From Streptomyces tibetensis (GTDB lineage Bacteria; Actinomycetota; Actinomycetes; Streptomycetales; Streptomycetaceae), in contig NZ_SZVW01000012.1 in assembly GCF_007655005.1 (NCBI RefSeq), positions 1-64,000 on the forward strand: a stretch of DNA of 64,000 nucleotides. Reading direction: 5' to 3'. This document shows, one piece after another, positions 43,381 through 52,484 of the stretch. A program made the position numbers and the translations under genes. Every line of letters begins with the position of its first letter. Position 1 is the stretch's first letter. Below the pieces are notes generated by a model. That model was not told the origin of the DNA. It ran no database searches and saw nothing but the letters and a program-made list of their open reading frames with translations.

Positions 43381-43812
43381 GGCCGCCGCGGCCTCGTGCA
43401 TCGCCAGTTCGAGCAGGGCCGGGTCCGTCAGCATGCCCGAGCCGTCCGGGGGGACCAGCCAGCGGACGCCGCCGGGTGAGGAGCGGCCCGGGTACGGCAC
43501 GACGATCCAGGTGCCGGCGCCCGCCGTGCGGATGCCCGTGCCGAGCCAGCGGGTCGCGGTGCCCGGCGGCACGAAGAATCCCATGCGGGCGTCGCCGAAG
43601 TCGACGAGAACGGGGCCCGGCCGGTCCAGGACCCGGGTGAGCACGTCGAGCGTGGCGTACCCGAGTTCGCCGGGCAGGATGAGCACGTCCCAGGCGCTGC
43701 CGGCCGGCAGCAGCGTGACCCCGAGCGGGTTGCGCTCCCATTCCCAGCGGCATGCCTCGGGATCGGGTGCGACGGATGCGAGCCACTCGACCGCCGTCTT
43801 CGCACCGGTCAT
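43339..43812 (-). CDS. Conserved hypothetical protein
   Basis: A 157-residue soluble protein with no family I can name. Notable segments are VEWLASVAPDPEACRWEWER, SAWDVLILPGELGYATLDVL, RPGPVLVDFGDARMGFFVPP and TWIVVPYPGRSSPGGVRWLV; the alternating strands suggest a small alpha/beta fold. I recall similar proteins as single-copy hypotheticals in Streptomyces, sometimes loosely labelled as related to the N-terminus of DNA primase/polymerase, which I cannot support. Start ATG 43812 has AAGGGGG about 9 bp upstream; an ATG seven codons earlier, with GAGG, is a fair alternative. The 3' end overlaps the PAP2 gene by 19 bp, tail to tail, inside a duplicated sequence. Confidence 0.75.
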   Translation of the reverse strand: MTGAKTAVEWLASVAPDPEACRWEWERNPLGVTLLPAGSAWDVLILPGELGYATLDVLTRVLDRPGPVLVDFGDARMGFFVPPGTATRWLGTGIRTAGAGTWIVVPYPGRSSPGGVRWLVPPDGSGMLTDPALLELAMHEAAAALATTENDGQATGG

Positions 43813-43953
43813 CGTCAAAGACCCCCTTCTCATCCACGAACCTCACGGACGCGCTGGGCGTCCGGAGGGCATCACGAGGGAGAAGGGGGTGTCCCCCGGC
43901 CATTACGCGGGTTCCGGTTCCTCGTCGGAGTGAACCGGATCACACCCGGTCGA

Positions 43954-45372
43954 TCAGCTGTCGAATCCCAGCCCCAACCGGTCCATCGTGCGCAGCCACA
44001 GGTTGCGGCGGCCGCCCTGGGCGTCCGCGCGGGCCAGTGACCACTTGGTGAGGGCGATGCCCGTCCAGGCGAAGGGTTCCGGCGGGAAGGGCAGGGGCTT
44101 CTTGCGGACCATCTCCAGTTCCGTGCGCTCGGTGCGCTCCCCGCTCAGCAGGTCCAGCATCACGTCGGCGCCGAAGCGGGTGGCGCCGACTCCGAGGCCG
44201 GTGTACCCGGCCGCGTAGGCCACCTTGCCCTGATGGGCGGTGCCGAAGAACGCCGAGAAGCGGGAGCAGGTGTCGATCGCGCCGCCCCAGGCGTGGCTGA
44301 AGCGGACGCCCTCCAGCTGCGGGAAGCAGGTGAAGAAGTGCCCGGCGAGCTTGGCATAGGTCTCGGGGCGGTCGTCGTACTCGGCGCGCACCCGGCCGCC
44401 GTAGGGGTAGATCGCGTCGTAGCCGCCCCAGAGGATCCGGTTGTCGGCGGACAGCCGGAAGTAGTGGAACTGGTTGGCGCTGTCGCCGAGGCCCTGGCGG
44501 TTCTTCCAGCCGATCGAGTCGAGCTGCCCGGCGGTGAGCGGCTCGGTCATGAGGGCGTAGTCGTAGACCGGGACGGTGTACGAGCGGACCCGTCGGACCA
44601 GGTTCGGGAAGATGTTGGTGCCGAGGGCGACCTGGCGGGCGCGGATGCGGCCGTAGGGGGTGCGGACGGCCATGCCCGCGCCGTAGGGCTTCAGGGTCAG
44701 GGCGGGGGTGTTCTCGTAGACGCGCACGCCCAGTTCCCGGCACGCCCGCTTCAGGCCCCAGGCGAGCTTGGCCGGGTGCAGCATGGCGACGCCCCTGCGG
44801 TCCCACAGGCCGGCCTGGAAGGTGGGTGAGTTCACCTGCTCCTGTACTGCGTCGGCGTCCAGGAACTCGACGCCCTCGGCCAGTCCCCGGCGGGACGTCT
44901 CCTCGTGCCACTCGCGCAGTTCGCGCGCCTGGTACGGCTCGGTGGCGACGTCGATCTCGCCGGTGCGCTCGAAGTCGCAGTCGAGGGAGTGCCGGGCGAC
45001 GGCCGCCTCGATCGCGTCGAGGTTGCGGTCGCCCAGCTCCTGGAGCCTGTGGATCTCGTCGGGCCAGCGGGCGAGGCCGTTGGGCAGGCCGTGGGTGAGG
45101 GAGGCGGCGCAGAACCCGCCGTTGCGGCCGGAGGCGGCCCAGCCCACCTCGCGGCCCTCCACCAGCACCACGTCCCGCTGCGGCTCGCGCTCCTTGGCGA
45201 TCAGCGCCGTCCACAGTCCGCTGTAGCCGCCGCCGACGACCAGCAGGTCGCAGGTCTCGGAGGTGGTGAGGGCGGGTTCGGGACGGGGCCGGCCGGGGTC
45301 GTCCAGCCAGTACGGGACCGGCTGGGCGTCGGAAAGCGAACGGGTCCACTGATTCATGGCACTCGGGGCCAT
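43954..45372 (-). CDS. FAD-dependent amine oxidoreductase (gamma-glutamylputrescine oxidase-like)
   Basis: A 472-residue DAO-superfamily flavoprotein: FAD-binding GxGxxG motif LLVVGGGYSGLWTALIAKE at about residues 42-60, the WAASGRNGGF motif typical of PuuB-like amine oxidases, and the C-terminal FAD contact VAYAAGYTGLGVGATRFGAD. It probably oxidises a primary or secondary amine such as gamma-glutamylputrescine to the aldehyde. Being the last gene of the ALDH-potD-potA-potB-potC series, 18 bp after potC, it ties the imported polyamine to its first oxidation. ATG 45372 follows AGGGAG. Other glycine/sarcosine-oxidase-like substrates are possible. Confidence 0.9.
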   Translation of the reverse strand: MAPSAMNQWTRSLSDAQPVPYWLDDPGRPRPEPALTTSETCDLLVVGGGYSGLWTALIAKEREPQRDVVLVEGREVGWAASGRNGGFCAASLTHGLPNGLARWPDEIHRLQELGDRNLDAIEAAVARHSLDCDFERTGEIDVATEPYQARELREWHEETSRRGLAEGVEFLDADAVQEQVNSPTFQAGLWDRRGVAMLHPAKLAWGLKRACRELGVRVYENTPALTLKPYGAGMAVRTPYGRIRARQVALGTNIFPNLVRRVRSYTVPVYDYALMTEPLTAGQLDSIGWKNRQGLGDSANQFHYFRLSADNRILWGGYDAIYPYGGRVRAEYDDRPETYAKLAGHFFTCFPQLEGVRFSHAWGGAIDTCSRFSAFFGTAHQGKVAYAAGYTGLGVGATRFGADVMLDLLSGERTERTELEMVRKKPLPFPPEPFAWTGIALTKWSLARADAQGGRRNLWLRTMDRLGLGFDS

Positions 45373-45390
45373 GATGTCAACTCCCTACGG

Positions 45391-46191
45391 TTATGCCTTT
45401 TGTCTGTTGCGGCGATTTCCGGCGAGCATGGAAACCAGGACGAACAGTACGGCGACGACGAACATGGTCGTGCCGATGACATTGATCTGGACGGGCGTTC
45501 CGCGCTGCGCCGACCCCCACACGAACATGGGGAAGGTGACGGTCGAGCCCGCGTTGAAATTGGTGATGATGAAGTCGTCGAAGGAGAGGGCGAAAGCGAG
45601 CAGTGCGCCCGCCGCGATTCCCGGTGCGGCGATCGGCAGGGTCACCCGGACGAAGGTCTGGAACGGACCCGCGTACAGATCCCTCGCCGCCTCCTCCAGC
45701 TTCGGGTCCATCGACATCACGCGGGCCTTGACGGCCGTGACCACGAAACTCAGGCAGAACATGATGTGGGCGATGAGAATCGTCCAGAAGCCCAGCTGAG
45801 CGCCCATGTTGAGGAACAGGGTGAGCAGCGAGGCGGCCATGACGACCTCGGGCATCGCCATCGGCAGGAAGATCAGCGAGTTCACGGCGCCGCGGGCGCG
45901 GAACCGGTAACGGACCAGGGCGAAGGCGATCAGGGTGCCGAGGAGCGTGGCGCCGAGCGTCGCCCAGACCGCGATCTGGAGGCTGAGGGACAGTGACCCG
46001 CACAGTCCGGAGACCCCGCACGGGTCCTTCCAGGCGTCCAGGGAGAACTGCTGCCATTCGTAGTTGAAGCGCCCCTTCGGTTTGTTGAAGGAGAACACCG
46101 TCACGACGACGTTCGGCAGGAGCAGATAGCCGAGGGTCAGCAGTCCCGCGAGGACGACGAGATTTCTCTTGAGCCAGTTGACGAAGGGCAT
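45391..46191 (-). CDS. potC: Spermidine/putrescine ABC transporter permease PotC
   Basis: A 266-residue permease with six TM segments and the EAA loop PKLEEAARDLYAGPFQTFVR followed by VTLPIAAPGI. The N-terminal VTVFSFNKPKGRFNYEWQQF and C-terminal FALSFDDFIITNFNAG are characteristic of PotC/PotI subunits. Start ATG 46191 shares a base with the potB stop (TGATG), so the two are translationally coupled. Part of a complete PotABCD importer. Confidence 0.94.
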   Translation of the reverse strand: MPFVNWLKRNLVVLAGLLTLGYLLLPNVVVTVFSFNKPKGRFNYEWQQFSLDAWKDPCGVSGLCGSLSLSLQIAVWATLGATLLGTLIAFALVRYRFRARGAVNSLIFLPMAMPEVVMAASLLTLFLNMGAQLGFWTILIAHIMFCLSFVVTAVKARVMSMDPKLEEAARDLYAGPFQTFVRVTLPIAAPGIAAGALLAFALSFDDFIITNFNAGSTVTFPMFVWGSAQRGTPVQINVIGTTMFVVAVLFVLVSMLAGNRRNRQKA

Positions 46192-47120
46192 CAGACCAGA
46201 TCCTCCGTCCCGGACCTGCGGATGTAGAGCGTGACCATGAGCAGAATGGCCGCCATGAGGATGAAGGAGAGCGCCGCGGCCGTCGGATAGTCGAGGACTC
46301 TCAGGAACTGCGTCTGGATGACGTTTCCGACCATGCGGGTGTCGGTGGATCCGAGCAGATCGGCGTTCACGTAGTCACCGGCCGCCGGAATGAAGGTCAG
46401 CAGCGTTCCGGAGACGACACCCGGCATCGACAGCGGGAAGGTGACCTTGCGGAACGTGGTCCAGGGGCGGGCGTACAGGTCCCCGGCCGCCTCGTGGAGC
46501 CGTCCGTCGATGCGCTCCAGCGAGGTGTACAGCGGCAGGATCATGAACGGCAGGAAGTTGTACGTCAGACCGCACACCACCGCGAGCGGGGTGGCCAGGA
46601 CGCGGTCGCCGGCGGTCATGCCGAGCCAGTCGGTGACGTCCAGGACGTGCAGCGTGTTGAGCGCGCCGACGACCGGGCCGCCGTCCGCGAGGATCGTCTT
46701 CCAGGCGAGGGTGCGGATCAGGAAGCTGGTGAAGAACGGCGCGATCACCAGGATCATGATCAGGTTCTTCCAGCGGCCGGCGCGGAAGGCGATCAGGTAC
46801 GCCAGCGGGTAGCCGAGCAGCAGGCACAGGATCGTCGCCGTGCCCGCGTAGAGCACCGAGCGGACGAACTGCGGCCAGTACGCGGACAGCGCGTCCCAGT
46901 ACGTGGCGAAGTGCCAGGTGACCTTGTAGCCCTCCTCCAGGGAGCCCGTCTGCACGGACGTGGAGGCCTGGTAGATCATCGGCAGCGCGAAGAAGACGAC
47001 CAGCCAGAGGATGCCGGGCAGCAGCAGCCAGTACGGCGTCCAGCGACCCCGGCGCTTCGGGGGCTTCGGTTCGGGCGCTTGGGGTGCGAGGGGCGGTGGC
47101 GCCTCGGTGAGTGTCGACAT
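46191..47120 (-). CDS. potB: Spermidine/putrescine ABC transporter permease PotB
   Basis: A 309-residue PotB/PotH-type permease: Pro-rich cytoplasmic start (1-25), TM1 WTPYWLLLPGILWLVVFFAL, PFFTSFLIRTLAWKTILADG (a PotB hallmark), NFLPFMILPLYTSLERIDGR and the EAA loop RLHEAAGDLYARPWTTFRKV. ATG 47120 overlaps the potA stop by one base (TGATG). Confidence 0.94.
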   Translation of the reverse strand: MSTLTEAPPPLAPQAPEPKPPKRRGRWTPYWLLLPGILWLVVFFALPMIYQASTSVQTGSLEEGYKVTWHFATYWDALSAYWPQFVRSVLYAGTATILCLLLGYPLAYLIAFRAGRWKNLIMILVIAPFFTSFLIRTLAWKTILADGGPVVGALNTLHVLDVTDWLGMTAGDRVLATPLAVVCGLTYNFLPFMILPLYTSLERIDGRLHEAAGDLYARPWTTFRKVTFPLSMPGVVSGTLLTFIPAAGDYVNADLLGSTDTRMVGNVIQTQFLRVLDYPTAAALSFILMAAILLMVTLYIRRSGTEDLV

Positions 47121-48265
47121 CAGGCCGCCTCTTCCACGCCCGCGTCGGCGTCCTGGGCGGCGTCCAGGCCGAAGGTGTGGGCCGGGTTCCAGTGCAGGAC
47201 GACCTCGGCGCCGGGTACCAGGCGGGGGTCGCGGTCGATGTTCTGGGCGTAGACCTCGAAGCCGGAGCAGACCGGGCTGTCGACGACGTACTGCGTGGAG
47301 ACGCCGATGAAGCTGGAGTCGGCGATCCGGCCGGTGATGCGGTTGCGGCCCTCGGGTATCTCGCCGGCGTCGTCGGCGTGGGTGAGGGAGATCTTCTCCG
47401 GGCGGACCCCGACCAGCACCTTGCCGCCGGTCGTCGCGGGGGCGGAACATCGCGCTTCGGGCAGGACGAGCTTGCCGCCGCCCGCCTTCAACACGATCTC
47501 CTCGCCGCTCTCGGAGTCGACCTCGGCCTCGATGAAGTTCGAGGTGCCGAGGAAGTTGGCGACGAAGGTGGTGCGCGGGTTCTCGTAGAGGTCGGTGGGC
47601 GCGCCCAGCTGCTCGACGCGGCCCGCGTTCATCACGGCGACCGTGTCGGCCATGGTCATGGCCTCCTCCTGGTCGTGCGTGACGTGGACGAAGGTGATGC
47701 CGACCTCGGTCTGGATGCGCTTGAGCTCCAGCTGCATCTGGCGGCGCAGCTTCAGGTCGAGGGCGCCCAGCGGCTCGTCGAGCAGGAGCACCTTGGGGTG
47801 GTTGATCAGGGCACGGGCGACGGCGACGCGCTGCTGCTGGCCGCCCGAGAGCTGGTGCGGCTTCTTGCGGGCCTGCTCGCCGAGCTGGACGAGGTCGAGC
47901 ATCTCGTCGACCTGCTTCTTCACCGACTTGAGGCCACGCCGGCGCAGGCCGAAGGCGACGTTCTCGAAGATGTCGAGGTGCGGGAAGAGGGCGTAGGACT
48001 GGAAGACCGTGTTCACCGGCCGCTTGTAGGGCGGGAGGGCCGTCACGTCCTGGTCGCCCAGGAAGACGGTGCCGGCGGAAGGTTCCTCCAGCCCGGCGAT
48101 CATGCGCAGGGTGGTGGTCTTGCCGCAGCCGGAGGCGCCGAGCAGGGCGAAGAAGGAGCCCTGCGGCACGGTCAGGTCGAGCGGGTGGACGGCGGTGAAG
48201 GCACCGTAGGTCTTGGCGATGCCCGTGAGGCGGACGTCGCCGCCGGGGTCGGTCTTGTTCGTCAT
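47120..48265 (-). CDS. potA: Spermidine/putrescine ABC transporter ATPase PotA
   Basis: A 381-residue ABC ATPase: Walker A GASGCGKTTT (about 42-51), Q-loop in VFQSYALFPH, signature LSGGQQQRVAVARAL, Walker B VLLLDEPLGALD, switch His in VHVTHDQEEAMTMAD, and a C-terminal OB-fold regulatory domain (about 245-370) with VGVRPEKISL. All catalytic motifs are intact. ATG 48265 is used; the GTG at 48274 that overlaps the potD stop (GTGA) is an alternative start three codons upstream. It energises PotB/PotC with the binding protein PotD. Confidence 0.95.
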   Translation of the reverse strand: MTNKTDPGGDVRLTGIAKTYGAFTAVHPLDLTVPQGSFFALLGASGCGKTTTLRMIAGLEEPSAGTVFLGDQDVTALPPYKRPVNTVFQSYALFPHLDIFENVAFGLRRRGLKSVKKQVDEMLDLVQLGEQARKKPHQLSGGQQQRVAVARALINHPKVLLLDEPLGALDLKLRRQMQLELKRIQTEVGITFVHVTHDQEEAMTMADTVAVMNAGRVEQLGAPTDLYENPRTTFVANFLGTSNFIEAEVDSESGEEIVLKAGGGKLVLPEARCSAPATTGGKVLVGVRPEKISLTHADDAGEIPEGRNRITGRIADSSFIGVSTQYVVDSPVCSGFEVYAQNIDRDPRLVPGAEVVLHWNPAHTFGLDAAQDADAGVEEAA

Positions 48266-48270
48266 GGTGG

Positions 48271-49518
48271 TCACGCCCCCGTCAGCTTCGCGAACTTCGC
48301 TTCGAACTCGGTCTCTTCCTTCGAGCTCAGCGAGCGGAAGGCATGGGACTTGGCGGCCATGGCCTTGTCGGGAATGATCAACGGGTTGTTCGCCGCGTCC
48401 TCGTCGATCTTCTCCAGCTCGGCCTTCACGCCGTCGACCGGGCACACGTAGTTGATGTACGCGGCGAGTTCGGCGGCCGGCTTCGGCTCGTAGTAGAAGT
48501 CGATGAGCCGCTCGGCGTTGGTCTTGTGCCGGGCCTTGTCGGGGATCAGCAGGTTGTCGGTCGACGTCACGTAGCCGCTGTCCGGGATGAGGAAGTCGAT
48601 GTCGGGGCTGTCCGCCTTGAGCTGGACGACGTCACCGGCCCAGGCGACGCAGGCCGCGAAGTCGCCGCTGGTCAGGTCCGAGGTGTAGTCGTTGCCGGTG
48701 AAGCGGCGGATCTGGCCCTTGTCGACGGCCTTCTGCAGGCGGGCGATGGCCGCGTCGTAGTCGTCTGCGGTGAAGTCGGCCGGGTCCTTGCCCATGTCGA
48801 GCAGCGTCATGCCGATGCTGTCGCGCATCTCCGACAGGAAACCGACCCGGCCCTTGAGCTTGGGGTTGTCCAGCAGGTCGGATATCGACTTCACCTCGAC
48901 GCCGTCGAGAGCCTTCTTGTTGTACGCGATGACGGTGGAGATGCCCTGCCAGACGTACGAGTAGGCGCGGCCCGGGTCCCAGTCGGGGCTGCGGAACTGG
49001 GCCGACAGGTTGGCGTAGGCATGGGGAAGGTTGCTCGGGTCGAGCTTCTGCACCCAACCGAGGCGGATCAGCCGGGCGGCCAGCCAGTCGGTGAGGACGA
49101 TCAGGTCGCGGCCGGTGTCCTGGCCCGCGGCGAGCTGCGGCTTGATCTTGCCGAAGAACTCGTTGTTGTCGTTGATGTCCTCGGTGTACTTGACCTTGAT
49201 GCCGGTCCTCTTGGCGAACTGGTCCAGGGTCGGGTGGCGTTTGCCGCTGTCGTCGACGTCCATGTACTCGGTCCAGTTGGAGAAGTTCACCGTCTTCTCC
49301 TCGGCCGAGTGGTCCTCGGCCGGGACGCCGCCCTTCGACTGGCCGGCCGCCGGGATGCCGCAGGCGCTCAGCGCCCCCAGTCCGCCGGCCGCGAGTGCCC
49401 CGCCCGCGGAGGCGCGCAGCAGGGACCGCCGGGTGAGAGCGGCCCTGCCGTTCTTGAAACTGCGCCGCAGGGCGGCCACTTGGGCCGCGGACAGGCGGTC
49501 GGGCTCGTACTGCTCCAT
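48271..49518 (-). CDS. potD: Polyamine-binding lipoprotein PotD
   Basis: A 415-residue periplasmic-type binding protein. The N-terminus has a long twin-arginine signal (LTRRSLLRASAGGALAAGGL) and lipobox LSAC with Cys53. The mature part shows PotD/PotF features: VNFSNWTEYMDVDDSGKRHP, GIKVKYTEDINDNNEFFGKI, SYVWQGISTVIAYNKKAL and CVAWAGDVVQL. It captures spermidine or putrescine and delivers it to PotBC. The 41-residue extension before the hydrophobic core is unusually long but typical of Streptomyces Tat lipoproteins. It lies 56 bp downstream of the aldehyde dehydrogenase gene. Confidence 0.94.
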   Translation of the reverse strand: MEQYEPDRLSAAQVAALRRSFKNGRAALTRRSLLRASAGGALAAGGLGALSACGIPAAGQSKGGVPAEDHSAEEKTVNFSNWTEYMDVDDSGKRHPTLDQFAKRTGIKVKYTEDINDNNEFFGKIKPQLAAGQDTGRDLIVLTDWLAARLIRLGWVQKLDPSNLPHAYANLSAQFRSPDWDPGRAYSYVWQGISTVIAYNKKALDGVEVKSISDLLDNPKLKGRVGFLSEMRDSIGMTLLDMGKDPADFTADDYDAAIARLQKAVDKGQIRRFTGNDYTSDLTSGDFAACVAWAGDVVQLKADSPDIDFLIPDSGYVTSTDNLLIPDKARHKTNAERLIDFYYEPKPAAELAAYINYVCPVDGVKAELEKIDEDAANNPLIIPDKAMAAKSHAFRSLSSKEETEFEAKFAKLTGA

Positions 49519-49574
49519 GCGCGTGGTGCCCTTTCGGAGGGTGGACGGCCGTTGGTAAGGCGGCCTGCATACGG

Positions 49575-51110
49575 CTATCGATCCCCGAACACGGTGCGGT
49601 GCCAGTCCTTCGCGGCCACCGCGGTGTTGTCGAACATGACGTGCTTGATCTGGGTGTACTCCTCGAACGAGTAGGCGGACATGTCCTTGCCGTAGCCGGA
49701 GGACTTGTAGCCGCCGTGCGGCATCTCGCTGATGATCGGGATGTGGTCGTTGATCCAGACGCAGCCGGCCTTGATCTCGCGCGTGGCCCGGTTCGCCCGG
49801 TACACGTCCCGGCTCCAGGCGGAGGCGGCCAGCCCGTACGGGGTGTCGTTGGCGAGCGCGAGGCCCTCGTCGTCGGTGTCGAACGGCAGCACGACCAGGA
49901 CCGGGCCGAAGATCTCCGACTGAACGACCTCGCTGTCCTGGGCCGCGTCGGCGATCAGGGTGGGCCGGTAGTAGGCGCCCTTGGCGAGCTCCCCCTCGGG
50001 CGCCTCGCCGCCGGTGACCACGCGCGCGTAGGCCCGCGCCCGGTCGACGAATCCGGCGACCCGGTCGCGCTGCACGTGTGAGATCAGCGGGCCGAGGTCG
50101 GTGCCTGCGGCGAAGGGGTCGCCGAGCCGGACCGTCTCCATGAGCGCAGCGGTCCGCTCCACGAAGGCCTCGTACAGCGGCCGCTGCACGTACGCGCGCG
50201 TGGCGGCCGTGCAGTCCTGCCCGGTGTTGATGAGGGAGCCCGCGACCGCGCCGTGGGCGGCGGCCTCCAGGTCGGCGTCGTCGAAGACCACGAAGGGCGC
50301 CTTGCCGCCGAGCTCCAGATGGAGGCGCTTGACGGTGGCGGTGGCGACCTCGGCGACGCGCTTGCCGACGGCGGTGGAGCCGGTGAAGGAGGTCATGGAC
50401 ACGTCGGGGTGGCCGACGAGGTGCTCTCCGGCCTCCCTGCCGGTGCCGGTGACGATGTTGATCACACCGTCCGGGATCCCGGCGTCGGTGGCCGCCTGGG
50501 CGAAGAGCAGCGAGGTCAGCGGGGTGAGCTCGGCGGGCTTCAGAACGATGGTGTTGCCCGCGGCGATCGCCGGGAGGATCTTCCAGGCGGCCATCTGGAG
50601 GGGGTAGTTCCAGGGCGCGATCGACCCGACGACGCCGATGGGCTCGCGCCGGATGTACGAGGTGTGCTCGCCGGAGTACTCACCGGCGGACTGGCCCTGC
50701 AGATGCCGTGCGGCACCGGCGAAGAAGGCGGCGTTGTCGATGGTCCCGGGGACGTCGAACTCTCGCGTCAGCTTCAGCGGCTTGCCGCACTGGAGCGACT
50801 CGGCCCGGGCGAAGTCCTCGGCCCGGTCGGCCAGGACCGCCGCGAACCGGTGCAGGGCGTCGGACCGCTCGCCGGGGGTGGTCCCCGCCCAGCCGGGGAA
50901 GGCCGCGCGGGCGGCGGCGACGGCCCGGTCGACGTCGGCCGTACCCGCCAGCTCGTAGGTGAGGACCTCCTCGCCCGACGCCGGGTCGACGACCGCGTGC
51001 GTGCGGCCGGAGGTGCCGCTGGTCAGACGGCCCGCGATGTACTGCGCGCCCTCCGCGAAGCGCTCCTCGGCCGGAAATCGGTCCGGGGTGGCAATGCCCG
51101 GGTTGTGCAT
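49575..51110 (-). CDS. Aldehyde dehydrogenase, probable gamma-aminobutyraldehyde type (first of pot operon)
   Basis: A 511-residue NAD-dependent ALDH: GSIAPWNYPLQMAAWKILPA, AGNTIVLKPAELTPLTS, the coenzyme-loop FTGSTAVGKRVAEVA, base Glu in LELGGKAPFVVFDD, catalytic Cys in NTGQDCTAATRAYV, and MPHGGYKSSGYGKDMSAYS at the C-terminus. The APWNYP/NTGQDCTAATR combination is that of betaine/aminobutyraldehyde dehydrogenases. As first gene before potDABC and the amine oxidase it should oxidise the aldehyde formed from putrescine to GABA or its glutamyl form. ATG 51110 has GGAGGAG upstream. A palindrome at 51195-51215 lies in its promoter region. Confidence 0.91.
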   Translation of the reverse strand: MHNPGIATPDRFPAEERFAEGAQYIAGRLTSGTSGRTHAVVDPASGEEVLTYELAGTADVDRAVAAARAAFPGWAGTTPGERSDALHRFAAVLADRAEDFARAESLQCGKPLKLTREFDVPGTIDNAAFFAGAARHLQGQSAGEYSGEHTSYIRREPIGVVGSIAPWNYPLQMAAWKILPAIAAGNTIVLKPAELTPLTSLLFAQAATDAGIPDGVINIVTGTGREAGEHLVGHPDVSMTSFTGSTAVGKRVAEVATATVKRLHLELGGKAPFVVFDDADLEAAAHGAVAGSLINTGQDCTAATRAYVQRPLYEAFVERTAALMETVRLGDPFAAGTDLGPLISHVQRDRVAGFVDRARAYARVVTGGEAPEGELAKGAYYRPTLIADAAQDSEVVQSEIFGPVLVVLPFDTDDEGLALANDTPYGLAASAWSRDVYRANRATREIKAGCVWINDHIPIISEMPHGGYKSSGYGKDMSAYSFEEYTQIKHVMFDNTAVAAKDWHRTVFGDR

Positions 51111-51194
51111 GTCGCTCTCCTCCGTGTCCCCTGGTGGGGGCCGGCGTGGCTCAGGCTCGATTTGAGTGCCGATCCTGACAGAGGTATGCCACTC

Positions 51195-51215
51195 CAACAA
51201 GTGATTCCGTTGTTG
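51195..51215. promoter_or_regulatory. Candidate operator of the pot operon
   Basis: CAACAA (51195-51200) and TTGTTG (51210-51215) form 6-bp arms around GTGATTCCG, 85-105 bp upstream of the first gene of the ALDH-pot operon. On the minus strand it contains AACAACGGAATC, close to AACAACGGATTT at 59117-59128 between the second ALDH gene and the Lrp regulator gene. Confidence 0.5.
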
Positions 51216-51310
51216 ATTTTTGGTTACGCGACGGAATCTGTCGACCAGGTGTCGAGTCCACCGCGAAAAGGCAGGACGCTGTGTCAGTGGCGCGTGCCAG
51301 ACTCGCCTGC

Positions 51311-51886
51311 ATGGAGAAGATCACGGGGGCGGTCGGCTCGCAGGAGGCCCTGATCAGGGCGGTCCGCGAGGGGGCCAGGATCAGGTATCTGCACTTCTGG
51401 GGGCACCGGCCGCGGCCGGACGGCCGGATCGGGGCGAGCTGTCTGAGCCAGTGGTGGCCGGCGCCGTTCACGGTGGACGGCGTGGCCTACGCGACGGCCG
51501 AGCACTGGATGATGGCCGCCAAGGCCCGGCTCTTCGAGGACGCGGCGGCGGAGCGAGCCGTGCTGGCCGCGGCGCATCCCGCCGAGGCGAAGAAGGCCGG
51601 GCGGCTGGTACGCGGGTTCGACGAGGCGGTCTGGGCGCGGGAGCGGTTCAGAATCGTCGTGGAGGGCAGCGTCCACAAGTTCGGTGCGCATCCCGAGCTT
51701 CTGGGGTATCTGCTGGGCACGGGCGACCGGGTGCTGGTGGAGGCGAGCCCCGTGGACCGGGTGTGGGGCATCGGGCTGGCCGCGGACGACGAGGCGGCGG
51801 TCGATCCGCAGCGGTGGCGGGGGCCCAATCTGCTGGGGTTCGCGCTGATGGAGGCGCGGGAGCGGCTGCGGGCGGAGAGCGTATGA
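51311..51886 (+). CDS. NADAR family protein (YbiA-like)
   Basis: A 191-residue NADAR-domain protein. Family motifs are present: YLHFWGHRPRPDGRIGASCL, SQWWPAPFTVDGVAYATAEH followed by WMMAAKARLF, KKAGRLVRGFDEAVWARERF, VVEGSVHKFGAHPELLGYLL and the closing DRVWGIGLAADDE ... GPNLLGFALMEAR. NADAR proteins act on ADP-ribose-linked or N-glycosidic substrates (YbiA-type riboflavin-intermediate hydrolysis; removal of ADP-ribose from guanine bases has been reported for some). Which reaction applies here is unknown. ATG 51311 matches the family N-terminus (MEKITGAVGS); a GTG ten codons earlier has a slightly better ribosome site. It is divergent from the pot operon and ends at a strong hairpin. Confidence 0.9.
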   Translation: MEKITGAVGSQEALIRAVREGARIRYLHFWGHRPRPDGRIGASCLSQWWPAPFTVDGVAYATAEHWMMAAKARLFEDAAAERAVLAAAHPAEAKKAGRLVRGFDEAVWARERFRIVVEGSVHKFGAHPELLGYLLGTGDRVLVEASPVDRVWGIGLAADDEAAVDPQRWRGPNLLGFALMEARERLRAESV

Positions 51887-51890
51887 GCAA

Positions 51891-51915
51891 GGGGCCGGTC
51901 CTCGGGACCGGCCCC
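51891..51915. terminator. Bidirectional terminator between NADAR and DUF4190 genes
   Basis: Perfect 11-bp stem GGGGCCGGTCC / GGACCGGCCCC with a 3-nt loop, right after the NADAR stop (51886) and before the convergent DUF4190 stop (51939). Confidence 0.88.
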
Positions 51916-51938
51916 CTGGTGAACTGCGGGAGCTCCGT

Positions 51939-52415
51939 TCAGGAAGCCGCGCCGAGCCCGCCCATGATGCTGGCGAACAGCAGGAAGCCCAGCAGCGGCA
52001 GGATCACGGTGGCGATGATGCCGCAGACCAGGCCCGCGGTCGCCGCGCCCTTGTTGGTGGCCTCGCCGCGGGTGGCCCTGCCGCGGCCGATGGCGCCGAA
52101 GATGATCGCGAGAATGCCCAGGATCACGCCGAAGAACCACATGATGAACGTCACGCTGCACACCACGCCGATGATGCCCAGCACCAGTCCCGTGGTCCCC
52201 ATGCCGTTGCTCGGCTGCGCGGGCATCCCGTAGCCGGGCGCCTGCGGGTAGCCCACGGGCGGCGCGGCCGGGTAGCCGGGGCCGCCCTGGGGGTAGCCGT
52301 AGCCCGGGGCGGCGGGCGGCTGCTGCGGATAGCCGTAGCCGGGGGTGCCGGGCGGCTGCTGCGGGGGCTGGGCCGGCGGGCCGAAACCACCGGGGGGTGG
52401 ATTGGTGTTGGACAT
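51939..52415 (-). CDS. DUF4190 membrane protein with Pro/Gly/Tyr-rich N-terminus
   Basis: A 158-residue protein: disordered N-terminus (about 1-70) of PGYGYPQ-type repeats, then a DUF4190 module of two TM helices (TTGLVLGIIGVVCSVTFIMW and TAGLVCGIIATVILPLLGFL) separated by a basic loop GRGRATRGEATNKG. Function of the family is unknown; many actinobacteria carry several copies. It shares layout and loop sequence with the next gene upstream, so the two look like tandem paralogues. Confidence 0.88.
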   Translation of the reverse strand: MSNTNPPPGGFGPPAQPPQQPPGTPGYGYPQQPPAAPGYGYPQGGPGYPAAPPVGYPQAPGYGMPAQPSNGMGTTGLVLGIIGVVCSVTFIMWFFGVILGILAIIFGAIGRGRATRGEATNKGAATAGLVCGIIATVILPLLGFLLFASIMGGLGAAS

Positions 52416-52484
52416 GGACGTTCTCCCCTCCGTTGTCAGACCAGGGCATCGTAGTGGCCAAGTCGGCCGCGCAGAGCCTGAGTT

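Noticed and set aside
41036..43903. 955-codon minus-strand frame overlapping the acyltransferase and PAP2 genes
   Set aside because: Out-of-frame shadow; crosses the real acyltransferase start, PAP2 and hypothetical gene.
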